DNA of 64,000 bases. Origin: Irpex lacteus. Taxonomy: Eukaryota > Basidiomycota > Agaricomycetes > Polyporales > Irpicaceae. The notes below the pieces were generated by a model that was not told the origin of the DNA, did not search any database, and was given only the letters and a program-made list of their open reading frames with translations. Made by a program: the position numbers and the translations under genes. Every line of letters starts with the position of its first letter. The first letter of the stretch is position 1. Shown here piece after piece: positions 13,761 through 26,604 of this stretch. The stretch lies in the NCBI GenBank assembly GCA_001986395.2, contig MQVO02000037.1, positions 142,009 through 206,008 on the forward strand, given 5' to 3'.

Positions 13761-14356
13761 CTTCAGCTCTCCTTGCTCCTCGTACACGCCGGTGTTAGTT
13801 CTCCGGTAGCGGTGGTTGCGAAGGAAGTCGAAGGTGTTGGGTGTAGTTGGCCCGCTCACTGCTTTGTTGAACAGACTCAGGCTCAGCTGTAAAAGGGCGC
13901 TTGCTATACGCGGTGATCGTCCGGAATGTCCCGGTGCATTTCCCAATCCGGCAATTGTTGTTCTACTACACTGGCCATGCGAATCTCGATCTGGAGTGGA
14001 GATCTGTGAACAGTACACCATGCACCAGTCGCACATCAGAGAGTAAAGACTTACTCAAAATTTTCAGCACCATAAACCTACTCATACGACTAAACGTACA
14101 TATTATACGCATATGGCTAGACAAGAACATAAGAAACATACAAAAACAAAAACATACAAGAGTCAGAAGTACAGCATTGATATTATCGTCGTGCTTAACT
14201 CAAAATCAAAAGCAAAACAGACTGGCTAGAAGGAAAAGCAAAGAAAAGAATGGGCATGTTACTATACGTATTTATACGCCGTTGAGTGTCGCCTGGACAG
14301 AGATAAAGAAACAAGAAAACGAAATATGTCGTTGAAGAGGAGATGAGTGTGCCAGA
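13761..14356. other. Spacer between GEP4 and the AT-hook gene
   Basis: This holds the GEP4 promoter and the 3' flank of the upstream AT-hook gene. The part from about 14050 to 14340 is A-rich on the plus strand, as expected for the T-rich 3' UTR of a minus-strand gene. No further gene is seen. Confidence 0.4.
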
Positions 14357-16412
14357 TTAGATAACAAAAACATCCTCCTTCTCCAAACTAACCACGTCCA
14401 ACCGCTTAAAATACTCGATCCGCTCTCGTCGTCTCCTCGCCACGTCCTAACAAAATAATCCATGCGTCAGCAACAAATCATGTCTACACAGTAAAGCACA
14501 CACGTACCGAGTCTTCTTCTTCATCGTGGACGTCAGCCTTCCCTTTGCCCTTGCCCTTCGACGAGGCAGGCTTGCCTCTCTTCGACGCCGGCTTCGTCCC
14601 AGACCGCGCGTTCGTACTCCCAGGCGGGCGACCGCGTCGAGCCGTCGGTTTAGCAGGCGAGGAAGTCGTATTGGCCTTCGCCTTCGTCTTAGCTTTCTTA
14701 GCAGCAGGCTCCTTGACCTTAACAACAGGACTAGAAACAGCAGCGGCAGCTCTCTTCCGTGTCCTGGTAACTATAGGCGAACTCTGCGGAGCATCGTATT
14801 CACTCGTGTCCGGAACCGCACGCGGGGTGTTGTCCAGCGTAGTAGTCGCAGTAGTAGTCGAGGCAGCCTGTTTGCGTGGCCGCCCCCGCCCGCGCTTGAC
14901 CACCGGAGAAGACTTGAACACAGACGAAGACCTCGGGAACGCACTCGTTCCAGTCGTCGCTGCTCCAGCCCCAGTCGTATTCCTCGCAGACCTCCTCACA
15001 CTCGGCATCTTCGGCAATAACCTCTCCAGCACCTTGGCAGCAGCCACCTTCTCTTCCTGCTCCGACTTCTCACTCTCAAAAACCAAACTATTCTCCTTCC
15101 CAAGCGTGATCCTCCTCCTCTTCGCCCCCGGCATCTCCACAAGCGGTCTCGGGCCCACTACCTTCTTCGCAGGCGAGAGCATGCCCTTGCGCGCGCTCGA
15201 CACGGGCAGAGTGTGTAGGACTGCCATGGGCTTCGTAGGCGAGGGAGAGGAGAGCGGGGAGTCGGGGAGGGAGCGGTCGCAGGGGGTGCCTTCGACGGAG
15301 GAGAAGGGAGAGCGGAGGGGGTAGATGTTGGCGACGTGTTTGGGTTGGGGGGTGCGTAGGGCGTCGCCCATTGAGTCTGTGGACGACTCCCGTTCGACTG
15401 GGGCTGGTTTGGGTTGCTCTTTCTCTTTGTCCTTGGCCTTTTCCTTGGCTTTACCTTTCTCTTTTTTCTCTTTGATCCTCCTCTGCAGCTCACGCGCCAG
15501 CTCAGCCTGCTCTTCCTCGTCCATCTCGGCTTCCAGTCCTTCCAAACCCGTCGACGGCCTCAAATGTGCGTGCTCGTCTTCTTCGTCGTCGGTAGGTTCA
15601 GGTAACGCAAGCTCGTTAGGATTGAGATACATGTCTTCGAGATCGTCGCTTTCGTGATAAGGCGTGGGGTGACGGTCTTTGAGAGTCGACGTAGAAGCGC
15701 CGCCGCGGTCAAAGGACAGTTCGCCGAGTGGTGCTCGTGGTCGCATGGGCTCTTTGCCTTTGCCTAACAGCTGAGCTTCGGGAAGAGGCTCGAAAGAGTG
15801 GCGTCTTGCTGCGCGTTGCGACTTGAGTCTGCGTTCTAAGGCAGTGAAGCCGAAAGGGTCGTCCTGGGATGACTCTTCGGATGGAGCGAGTTCTGCTGCG
15901 AAATCGAGCACAGGCACTGGAAGCACGTTATCTTCTTCTTCCGTCTCGGTGAACTCGTTCTCCTTGTTTGGCAGCTCTACGACGTTCTCGTCTCCAGGTT
16001 CAGAAGGATCTGGTGTGGGAGGTGCCCGTATTCGTACGGGTGGTGCATTCTCGTATTCAAGATCGTCAGAGGACATGGAAGGCGGAGAGGAGGGCGGTAG
16101 AGGAGAATAGAGCTGTCTCTTTGGCGGTTTCGATGGTCCAGGCAGTGGATCTAAAGCCCGCCTGTGAAGCCGTGCAAGAAGCGGGGTAGACTCGGCTACT
16201 GCATGTTTGGATTGCAACGGACTCTGCTCGATCTCTTCGTCTTCGTCCTCGTCGTCCAGAACAGTGAACTTGGGTGCAGGAACCTTCTCCGCTGACTCTA
16301 TCTCGTGTGGCCCCGGAGTCGCTACTGCCTTTCTCTTCCCGGTGGCACGCGGCGTACTGTCGCGAGCCTTGTCGTCCGACGCCTTCTTAGTCCGCCCGCG
16401 TACGTTGGGCAT
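14357..16412 (-). CDS. AT-hook nuclear protein of unknown function
   Basis: Two exons: 16412-14508 and 14446-14357, giving 664 aa. The start is the ATG of MPNVRGRTKK; the longer open frame upstream has no ATG. The protein is highly charged and mostly disordered, with acidic clusters in the first half (for example DDEDEDEEIE) and Lys/Glu-rich helix-like stretches in the middle. The C-terminal third carries at least two AT-hook-like cores, GRGRPRK and RRGRPPG, which bind the minor groove of AT-rich DNA. The short second exon adds a conserved-looking end (RRRRERIEYFKRLD). I cannot name an orthologue. A chromatin or cell-cycle role is inference from the AT-hooks. It shares a divergent promoter with KRI1. 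Confidence 0.75.
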
Positions 16413-16686
16413 CGTGTCAAGTAATTTGTTTTGTAAAATATATCCAAGCAAGATGGTGATGGTGGTTTAGAAACAAGAAACGACGGAGAGAGGCCACAAA
16501 CGGTCGACGGCAACTTCGAGAAAGCAAGCTGCGTGACAATCTATGAGGTCGCTGTCACGTTGACTGAGATTTGTGACACATTGTTCTCAGGCTCTGATCT
16601 CGGTCCGTCACGGTCCGTCATTGATTTGTGCGACAGAATCTGTTCTGGAGACGCCCATAACTTTTGACCTCCTCTGCTGCGTCGAC
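16413..16686. promoter_or_regulatory. Divergent promoter with a perfect tandem 10-mer
   Basis: 274 bp separate the start codons of the minus-strand AT-hook gene and plus-strand KRI1, so both must be driven from here. The 10-mer CGGTCCGTCA occurs twice head to tail at 16601-16620. That is a candidate binding site for a shared regulator. No TATA box is evident on the KRI1 side. Confidence 0.5.
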
Positions 16687-19297
16687 ATGAATCAGGAAAG
16701 GAAAGACGACGGTCTACTGGACTCAGATTCAGAAAACGACATTGACCAGATTACTATAAATGAACACTACGCAAAGGCCTTTGAATATCGAAAAGAAAGG
16801 GAGGAGCTCGCAAAGTGTTAGTAGTGTTTAACGTCTATTGAATTACTATTAATCTTATTACAATACAGTAAAGGAAAAGTATGGCTCGGACGTCGATGAA
16901 AATGAAGACAGCGAGGAGGACTCTGAAGAGGCAGAGTCAGAGGACGAGGACGGCGAAGAGCTTACTCCTGCTGTAGACGCTGCCATACTGCGAACACTCG
17001 CCAGGATAAAGAAGAAGGACCCGTCGATATACGAGCAGGGGAAGGATGTGTTCAACGGTATGTACTGTGATTTAGTTTGCGTATTTGCAGGATGAAGACG
17101 AATTAGCTATGTAGAGGAGGTCAAAAAGACTGGAGAACTGAAGCTCGCAAGTCGCTCTGGGAAAGCAAAGGTACGTACTTTCTCTGTCTCGCCAACAGCT
17201 GACTAACACATCCGTACGTACAGGACAAACCCCTCACTCTCCGCCAACACGCCCTCCAATCCGTCCTCAACCCCACCTCCCGCTCCCCCTCGCCCGAACC
17301 GCTCACGCACGTCAAAGAGCAAGAAGCCCTCCGCAGCGAGACGATCGCTGCCTTCCACACCGCCGTCGCCTCCAATTCCCAAGACGATGAAGACGAAGAG
17401 GATGATTTGCTCGTGCCAAGGGAGAAGACGAAGGATGAGGTCGAGAGGGAGGAGGAGGAGTACAGGGAGTTTTTGAAGAGGGAGGTTGGGGAGAATTTGG
17501 ATGAGCTTATCACGGTTGAGAAGGATGGGGATGGTGGGGTGCTTGATGATGTTAAGGAGGAGGAGGGAGAAGGAGAGGAGGAGGGGAAGGGAAAGAAGAA
17601 GAAAAGGAAGAGTAAGGAGAAGGACGGGAAGGGGAAGAAGAAGGAAGAGGAGGACCACGAATTTTTGATGAAGTGCGTCCTAGAACACTGCATACACATG
17701 TCGTATAAGATCACTGACGACTTGATAATTGAATTTCAGCTATATCCTCAACCGAGGGTGGATCGACCGCTCGACGAAACGACTGCCTACGTACAAGGAG
17801 ATTACAGGCTCTGGTAAGGGGAAGCAGAGGGCGACGGAAGATGACGAAAGTGGCAGTGAGGATGATGAAGAGGGGGTGGATGATATTGAGGAGGATGCAG
17901 AGTTTGAAGATGTTGTGGATGCATTTGAGAGCTCGTATAATTTCCGCTTCGAAGAGCCGTACGTACCCTCCTTCTCCTTCCCACCATTCCTCCGTCTATC
18001 AACCCACACGTCCTAACTCCCACCTAATCGCTCTAGAAACGCCTCCGAAATCCCCCGCTACCCGCGCAACATCGCCTCCACAATCCGACGCGAAGACACG
18101 CACCGCAAAGAAGTGCGCGACCGACGAAAGGAACGCAAAGAGCAGGAAAAGCTCAAGAAGAAGGAAGAGGTGAGGAGGCTGAAGGCGTTGAAGATGAAGG
18201 AGATTAGGGAGAAGTTGGAGAGGATTGGGAAGGAGGGGGGTGTTGATGAGGACGAAGGTACGTTTTGGCTCTATGTGTGAAGTGAAGTGAAATAGTGGGA
18301 GATAGAGGGTGAGCTGATGTGTTGGTGCTGGGTATAGCGTTGCAGGAACTGGACCTCGAAGGCGACTGGGATCCCGACGCGCACGACCGCCAGATGTTCA
18401 AAGTATACGGTGCCTCCTCCTCCCTCTCCGACGAAGAAGACATCACCGAAAAACCAACCTGGGACGACGACATCGACATCGGTGATATAGCGCCCGAGGT
18501 TGAAGAGGAGATCGCCGCTGCTAAGAAGAGTAAAAACAAAAAAGACAAGAAGAAGAAGAAAAAGAAGGATGAGAGGGAGGATGATGGGGTGGATTTGGAC
18601 GAGATGGACGCTGATGCGGTGCCGAGAGCGGGAGAGGATGGGGAGGATGGGTGGGATGGGACGGAGGAGATGAGGAAGAGGAAGTTGGACGAGTATATGG
18701 ACGAGGTTTATGGGCTTGAGTTTAACGACATGGTAAGCCCTCCTTACTCTTCATCCTGTTCCGTTCTGCATTCGCTCACTAACGCGTTTTACGTAGGTCG
18801 GGGACATGCCCACCCGGTTCAAATACACCAAAGTCTCCCCCGACACATTCGCCCTCGACCCAGTCGACATCCTCCTCGCCACAGACGCAGAGCTAAACTC
18901 CTACGTTGGGCTCAAAAAGCTCGCGCCCTACCGCAAGGGCGCGCCGAAGTGGGACGTTAATCGGGGTCAGAGGCTGAAGGAGTTGAAGACGTCGTTGCAG
19001 GAGCGGAAGGCTGCTTTGGGTGGTGTTGGAGGTGGTGGAGGGGTAGGGGGAGGAGAGGGGGAGAAGGTGAAGAAGAGGAAGGGGAAGAAGGAGCGGATGA
19101 GGGCTAAGGCTGCGTCTGGTGGAGGTGATGGGGAGGGAGAGGGGGAGGACGTGGTTATGCAGGATGATTCTAGTAAGAAGCGCAAGGTGGATGAAGAGGC
19201 TGAGGTGATTGCTGCTGACGGTGATGGCGGGGAGGCAGGTCATTCGAAACATAAGCGACGGCGGCATAAGAAAGCTGCGAAGGCTATTGTAGATTGA
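16687..19297 (+). CDS. KRI1: KRI1-like ribosome biogenesis protein
   Basis: Eight exons: 16687-16816, 16869-17057, 17115-17170, 17224-17672, 17740-17958, 18037-18257, 18338-18732 and 18797-19297, giving 719 aa. Kri1 is a nucleolar factor needed for 40S subunit maturation with Krr1 (family knowledge). Family signatures are the N-terminal FEYRKEREEL, the central FLMNYILNRGW and RYPRN segments followed by a Lys/Glu-rich helix, LEGDWDPDAHDRQM, and the C-terminal FKYTKVSP through KLAPYRKG, which is the Kri1 C-terminal domain. Acidic and lysine-rich low-complexity runs fill the rest, and the C-terminal tail is very basic, typical of a nucleolar protein. All phases agree with the splice sites. Confidence 0.92.
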
Positions 19298-19434
19298 TGT
19301 CTATGTTGATATAGCACGTACATATTGTATCCAATACTTATATCTCTCCTTTTCCTCGCTCTTTGGCAGTCAAGTTAATATGAACACGAAACTCCACGCT
19401 GCAGCACTCAATAGTTCAAAACTAGGGGGAACCT

Positions 19435-21216
19435 TCAACTAGACTGGGAAATCCTCCGAACCGCCCTTCTACGAACCATACGCATAGGCGCAACGGGTGA
19501 TATCTCCCTCTCGAGCTCGTTCTCCTGAACAGCAGGCACCTTCTCCGCAACAGCGGACACCTTCGCCCACAGCTCGGCCATTATCTGTCCGGCAGAGGGG
19601 AACCTCCCACTGGTAATCTCCGTCATCTTCTGTGCTAACGCTGGGGAGTTCTTTAGTTGGTCCCAGCGTTTGACGACTGCTAGGAGCGCGAGGTTCTTGA
19701 GGTCGACATACCTGCGAAAAGGGTCGGTCGTCGATTGTGAGCTTAAGGAGAGGAGGGACTCACTGTGCTGCCATGGGTCCGAACAACTCGTCCAAAACGT
19801 TGGTATCAGACTTGGAGAGCTGTGCCTCGTAATAGGTCAACGCGATCGTCTCAAGAGCCTTGAACCCGAGCTGCCAATCGTCGATCACAATGAATACGGT
19901 GCTGGGTACTGTGAACAAAGATGACTTACGATGCGAGCGATGCGGTAGACAGACTTGCAAGATGCCGATGCAGGACGATGCCGGCTGGCTGCGTCTGCTG
20001 GCACCCCTCTTGCGGCTTTGCGAAGGGGCTTGAAACTGATTCTTCCAGTGATGACCCAGTATAAGACGGCTTCCATTCTTCATTAAACTCCTGTAAGCAC
20101 CTGAGTACACAAATCAACGCATAGGGCTTACGTTGTGGGATTTGCGCGGAACAGACGAAGCTTGGCTGGTGACTCTTCCTCCTCGGGAGCGACTTGTGTT
20201 GCTTCGTCCTCAGGTAATGGAGTCACTCTTATTTCGTCCTTTATCGAGTATGCCATGAATATGGATCCTACGAGCAGACGTAACTATACGTACCGGGTCA
20301 TCAACCGGTTCCATCTTTATTTCATTCACTCTTGCACCTGGTACAGAGTGCCCAGGGTTGCGCGGGCCCTCGTCCAAGGCAATCACTACTGCGTCTTCGG
20401 CGTCGCTATCGTGGTCGAAGCGCCCAAGAGGGTCTTGTGCGCGGAGGCTACCGTCGTTCACAGGGTACCATAGAGATGCGTCTATGCCTCTCTGTACAAC
20501 TGTCAAAGAGTCTAAATTTAACTTTACGTGAATAATTTCAACAAATTCCAAAGCTCACACTCGTCCCAGGAGCACCCAGCAGCTTCAAGAACCGCTTTGG
20601 TAACGATGGAAAGGATCTTAGGCTCGACCACATGGGAGCCGTCGCTGGCTTCACGACGCTTGTTTGCGATGAACTCTACGATCTTGAATTTAGAGGTATC
20701 GACCTGCATGCGCCTGACGAGAGTCGAATGAAGAATGTCAAGGGAAGACGATGACATAGCCAGGTCCTTCATGTCGTATGTCATACTGATGCAACATATG
20801 CCTTTGTTATCCCCCATCACCAAGGCTTGGAACGCCTGAGACCCCCTTAGCAAGATAGAGGCAATACCTCGTCCCTCTCCACCACCAGTCACGGTTTGCA
20901 GTTTCGTTGGGGGTGACCACGGATAAGTATGGCCGGAAATGGCTTGCCAGGCGTACGAGAAATTTACTGATATCGTTGGCAGCCCTTCTTCCGAACGGAC
21001 GTAGAGGCCCAGCTGGGGAGTATTGGATTTTGGGACATTCCGCACCGCAGAAATGTAGAATCCGGGTCCGAATCTCTTTGAGGAGAGCCTGTTTGTAACA
21101 GCGGCTCGAGCATTCGCCACTTGATCGACTGGGACAAAGAAAGACTGCAAGTTGTCGAAGTGCAGGTCGAGGGTAATCTCGGTGATTTGAGAGAGCTTTG
21201 AGTGTTGAAGAGCCAT
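19435..21216 (-). CDS. Unrecognised 518-aa protein
   Basis: Six exons: 21216-20559, 20499-20294, 20238-20132, 20100-19930, 19901-19764 and 19711-19435, with all phases consistent. I do not recognise the family. The first about 220 residues look like a folded domain (MALQHSKLSQITEITLDL through AAGCSWDE). An acidic linker follows (exons 2-3), then an alpha-helical C-terminal part (LGFKALETIALTYYEAQL, DELFGPMAAQ, KRWDQLKNSP) ending in Arg-rich RRRAVRR. It is convergent with KRI1: its stop lies about 140 bp beyond the KRI1 stop. No signal peptide or membrane segment is visible. Confidence 0.7.
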
Positions 21217-24200
21217 TTTCGGGGGTCCAATGTCGCTAGTGACCCAAACAAACTACTGTAATGCAGTATAAATTGGAGACCGACTCGCGAGTGGCATGTC
21301 GCCAAACACTGAAGAACGATATTGACATGGATAAGTTTGTACTTACTAGTTTCGTTTACAGAACAAACACGCAGGGCAAGCTGAGTTTAATGAACCTGCT
21401 TGACCCGTGAGCTTGTCAGTAACACCGTGACCTTGAACGTTAACAGCTTCGCGTCCGGCTGACTCGCTGACCCCTATGTATCGCGCTAGTCACATCACAT
21501 GATCGTGACCATAACGCGTTACATACCAGCGCTCGTTGAACTTGTACGGTTGCCCTTTTCGGACAGAAGCAATCGCATGAATACTGAATGCTACTCCAAA
21601 CAACGATGCAAAGAACCCATCAAGTACCGCCAATATTATCTTCATGTACTTATGTATGTGGCACAAGTGTGCGCCTACGATCGAGCCGACTGGGAGAACT
21701 TGATCCACCCCGGGAGTCGGTGTCCACTGATGTCCGATTGTACCCCCAGGTCTGTGCGCAACGGAGTACTACACCCGAAGTGCCTGTACAAAACGCGGAG
21801 TTCGCTCAAACCAACGACTTCGGGCGCAATTTTGGCCATAAATAAATGGCTACTACTTCTAGTGGCTACTTTGTCGCTTGAATCGGCGGACGTGGAAATG
21901 TGTGGCACTACCTGAGTGGCTCGGGCTCGTCGGTGGCGGCACCTTCATGCCACCGCATTGTGTAGGTGCCCTGGAAGCGTGTACACCGGAAGAGTCTAAA
22001 AAAATGTGTCAGATATCGTCAATCGTTCGACCGGATGAGTTCGACCGCGTAAATTCCCGTTAAGACAAAACGTGGTGACACCTAGTTACAACCGCAGTGT
22101 CAAAGTTGGACAGTAAAAAATTGCAGTGTTCGGAGTATGTAAGGGCGTCCCCCATAGAGAGTTGCCGGTCAAGTACAAAGGAAGCCCGGCCACTCGCTCG
22201 GGAAACCACGATCATCATCTTGAAGATTTCGAGCATACAGTTGGAACGTTTCAATGGGCGCATGAGTTAGAAGGTCCTCGGGCTGTCTAATCCGTCAGAT
22301 ACATCGGTCTTACAACAGGTCTGAGGTCAAGTCCATATGGCCTGTTATGCGAATTAAAGAAGCACAGCCGGCGGGACTTCATCGACAATCGTGTGGTCGA
22401 TTGAATGGACGTCAATAAGTGCGCGGTTCTTTGAATTTGAGTCATTGAGAGTTTATTGTGAGAAAATAAGCGATACCACGTCAACTCACCAGTAATTGTG
22501 TGGGTTAATCAAGTTCCCTTCTTCTTGCCTACACCTTGCAAACGTAAACGTCTCAGGCTTGTCCATGACACTTCCCCCGTCTGATTCATGTCCGTTTGAT
22601 CAACAGGCATAAATTTGCTCTTGAAAGGCGGCCAGACAGGGAGGCTTCATGGCGTTTACACTCGAGAGAGAAAAGCCTACTGTGTCTGGGCCGCACGTAA
22701 CACTTGGATCCGCTGTAACGACTCGGCTCGTTGACGTCGAGGTGACGCGCATCAGTAGTCTAGATTCGATGATAGCTTTTCAGAATGTGCCAGTCTAACA
22801 AAGGTATAATGAAACTTACATGCGCATAGAATTGCCAACAACTTGAAGGCAACTAGTATTCTTAATCTGCTCAAACCACCGTGACGTCGGTCCCAATTTC
22901 GAACTGCGTCTTCCACGGCCTTACACCCACGGCTCCTGAGTCCTATCACGCACAGTCGAATACCGCTCCTTCTTCCTTCTTTCAATGAAACCTGTGCTGT
23001 CAGAGGACGTAAGTGATTCATGGCAATGTATCGTTCGCAGCTGCGAATCTAGTCAACATGCATACCGACATCGCCGAGCAAGAATTAGGGTACAGCTGAG
23101 ATGGCCATCCGTAGAATGCAATTGCTGTGCGATATGACAGTATTGAGAATACTGCCGTGTCTCTAGATGAGCGTGGCAAGCCGAGTGATGTTCAATATTC
23201 TGCCGAGAGCTCGCGGAGAGATAGACAGTTCCATGACGAAATTGGTTGTTTCATCTGCTGCCTGCTCTGTGAGAGGATATCTTGAACACTATCAGGGCAA
23301 TAAATCACTCACCAATTAACTCACTGGCTCTCCGGCATGCTGGGTGGAAGAGCCACGCATCGTTAAATTGAGCTGTCCTCCAGCGAATTGGCGGCGTCTG
23401 CGTCAAATGGGACGGTTCTACCAGCTCCTGAGATATCCCATAAACAGCCGGTCATAGATTTACCATATTGTCGCCATATTAAGACGGTTTGTTTTGGTAT
23501 TTGGTCCATTAGACACGGTCCTCAGCGGTACCATTCCCCGATCACAGGTGCTTCAAGTTAGCGTTCCTAATGCCGCTTCTCGTCCTTCTCGATATCCTGT
23601 CGTTCGGCCTGTCCTGTTTAGAATCTCGCATTGTTTCTTGAGATTGTAGCTCACCTTACGAACATCGCCCAAACTAGGCTGGCATAGCTGCCCGCCTGTG
23701 TCAACAAGAACTGCACGGACATCCCCTGAAGACGGCATCTGTGAATATCACCACCGTACAAGCGCGTCGGCCGGTCAGATAGGCACCTATCCTGTCTGTG
23801 TATCAACAAATAACCTTTGACTAGATAACCATTAGATTGTCGAGGTGTAGCTTCCGCAAAAGGCACGTAGATCGCCCAAAAAAGGTCGCTCAGAGAGAGC
23901 CATTTTTTTGGTACCCTGAGGTCCGGCGGCCCCATCTGTCTATGTACTCCGGAGCGGTGACTCAACCTGCTGTGGTCTCAGGCTCGTCACGCGATACATG
24001 ATGGGACGTTGTCTGCTGTGCCAGGGGCAGACATGCACGACGTGCAAGGTTTTCACGTTATGTACGTCCGTTTTACCTGTCCGTGTTAACGGTCACCGAA
24101 GCAGTGGCAATTATCACAACAGAGTAGTGATGTACTGCAATTTTCTAGCTCGTGCATTAGACACTGGCACAGCCATCGAAAAGACAAGTAACAATAGTCA

Positions 24201-24478
24201 CCTCCGTACCACCCCCACCCCCCGCCTGGGTCGTGTAATTCAGATGAACGTCGTCCCTGGTGGATATAATAAAGTTAGAGAATGGCATACTGCCGCGCGT
24301 ATACGTAGAATATTCTGCACGCGTAGCCCACACTAAACAAAACATGGTAACACCAATTAGTTGCAGCAAAACGAAGAAGTGTCGAAGTCGAAGCTGAACT
24401 GGCACTGAGCGCTAAGAAAATCAGAGCTCTGGGCGGCAAAAAGTGCGTCATGTGAAAAGGAAAGTCAAAATATTATCG
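21217..24478. other. Gene-free stretch of about 3.2 kb
   Basis: Only short open frames occur on both strands. I find no recognisable protein, no RNA gene and no long repeat. The left end contains the promoter of the 518-aa gene. Confidence 0.4.
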
Positions 24479-24565
24479 TGCCCACTGGCTGGATTGAACA
24501 ACCGACCTCACCATCACTCAACAAATGAGTACAAGTGGCGCGCTCTACCACTGAGCTAAGCGGGC
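24479..24565 (-). tRNA. tRNA-Thr (anticodon UGU) with a 15-nt intron
   Basis: Read on the minus strand, the acceptor GCCCGCT pairs with AGTGGGC (one G-U). The D arm is GCTC/GAGC with loop AGTGGTA. The anticodon stem CGCCA/TGGTG closes a loop C-T-TGT-A, and a canonical intron of 15 nt sits after position 37 (24529-24515). The T arm GGTTG-TTCAATC-CAGCC is intact and the discriminator is A. TTTT follows shortly after the 3' end as a Pol III terminator. Anticodon UGU reads ACA (Thr). Confidence 0.93.
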
Positions 24566-24950
24566 TTATGAACTGAGCTCCAGTAAGGTATTATATTGTG
24601 CTGCATCTCATTCAGGATGAAGACGATCTTCGACTTCAAATTCAACATCCAATACAGTATGTCCACGCCCCAGGTACCTATTACTATCTTTCTTATCTGG
24701 ATGTTCATTGTCTAACTCAGGCTTTCGAGCAAATAGTGCAATGCCATGATGCAACCTGTTTCAACACTTGTCACCAACGACCACGTCACATGCATCACTG
24801 CGGCCAATGGTCTCTCTGCTATGGAATATCGTCTTAGACGATACTATCATGATGCGTTCTTGTCCCTGTATTCGACGCGGACATCCCCTAGATCCCGTAT
24901 TTTCATTGGCTGAGACCCAAATGGCAATGAACGTGTTAACAAAAGGGATT

Positions 24951-26215
24951 TATGGGTGGCCTTGCACCGCCTGACAAGTTCCTTGGTGCGACCTTTCCTG
25001 ACCCCGGAACTGTAGGGCTCGCACTGAGTACTTTCTAAAAAGGACGTGAGCAACTACTACAATTAGAGAATACATAGTAATTGGCCAGCTTACCAATTGA
25101 TACGATACCCCACAGAACTGCATGAACCGGTTCAAGTTCCTTTCGCGAGACTCAGAGACATCGGTCATTCCATATTCTTCAAGGAGCTGCTGAGCACTCT
25201 CGGCTGGCGGTGAAATGGTCAGTGACTATATGAGTTGCGTAAGAAGACACTAACGATTCATCGCGAACAAGGCTTGCAGCGTTTTTGGGAACAAATCGCT
25301 GATGGTACCATCCGTTTTGTATATCGTGTGTAGGGGCTCCGTCAGCTTCGTCGTTCGAAGTAGAGCGTTCGCTCGCCGGCTCTCCCTACACAGTAAGTCT
25401 GGGTTGTAAATGCATGGTATACAAAGTCGTTTAAATTACTGACGAATTGTGTAAAGCTCTCTGCACATCTTCTAGTTGTCTCCGATGGTGCGCGACTTCA
25501 TCTTGAAGAGACTGAGGAATCAGACGAGGCATTTCTGCTGCCACTTGTTCCTTCACGATCTCGTCAATTTGTTCCATCACTCCAGCCTCAACTATGATAC
25601 AACCTGTGAGTTCGTAGATAAGAAGAGTATGTTATAGCGTTATTCACTCAGCCCTCGCAGGTGTTCGATGATCTCATGTTGTAGCGCATTCTCAAGCAGA
25701 ACTGGAATTATCATCATGAATCTCTTCAAGTTGGGAGCCAATTCAGCGACTCTACCTTTGATTTCTTCGATTTGTGCCTCTTGTTTTCGGTCCGACTCCT
25801 CCATTTCTTTGCGTACCCTGCACACGACAAACGGTAGTTTAGCAATCCTCGCAAGATCCTCGAATAGTCCGGGTAATCAGCAGCCTTGGCTCACTTATTC
25901 AGATGTTGCGTCGTTTCCAGTTCGCCGCCAATTTGAATCATCTGAGTCGTCTGTTGACCTATTGTATCGAAGACTTGCTATGAAACGCAAAGACGTCAGC
26001 ATTCACAGTCTCCGTGGGCCTAATTTGAAGATGATACCAACCCCAAGATTTCCAAGGGATGCCTTCATCAAAGCTATCGTTTCATTCACCGTATTCAACT
26101 CTGGGTTCGTGGACAGCGAGCTGAACACGCTCGCCGGGGCCGAACCATATCTAGAAGGTGTGATGGGTGAGAGCGCAGGCTCAGACGGTTGTTGACTTTG
26201 AGTCCGCGACATCAT
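24951..26215 (-). CDS. Coiled-coil protein of unknown function, basidiomycete type
   Basis: Seven exons: 26215-26042, 25977-25895, 25817-25648, 25603-25444, 25385-25255, 25203-25094 and 25034-24951, giving 303 aa. The N-terminus is Ser/Pro-rich. Exons 2-4 form heptad-like helices (RKEMEESDRKQEAQIEEIKG; EIVKEQVAAEMPRLIPQ). Exons 5-6 contain SDLFPKTLQALFAMN and RERNLNRFMQFCGVSYQL, a pattern I have met in anonymous basidiomycete proteins, but I cannot give it a function. The first donor is GTTGGT, which is weak. The gene lies between the two tRNA-Thr genes, in tandem with and about 400 bp downstream of the ABC transporter. Confidence 0.7.
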
Positions 26216-26604
26216 CGTGTTCTGGTGTATATTTGTTTAAGTTCTACTCAAGTTAGTACTGAATAAAAAGGGGAGCGTGAGGGTTGTGATGGCACGTAGG
26301 AGCAGGGATGCACTTACAACGTCAGGGACAAGGTATTATATAGCATCTGGATTCTGTCGTTCTAACCGACTCTCCGATAATCAACACCACGCGCAAACAA
26401 CGTGTTCGCCTGCCATTTCGCAGATCACGAGAAGACATCTCGAAACGCCCACTCGTCTGGATTCTACCTCGCTCCTAAGTTTGTGCCCAACATTCTCAGT
26501 GGAGTGGGATCTTCTATATGTTCTAAACCAACCAGCATAATTACACGTATCGATACAATATGATATGGTATGCGGGATTAAATGCCACTGTTCAATTATC
26601 ACCG

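Noticed and set aside
14545..15324. 259-codon plus-strand frame
   Set aside because: It is an antisense shadow of the AT-hook gene, Val/Leu/Ala-rich from the complement of its Lys/Glu/Asp codons.
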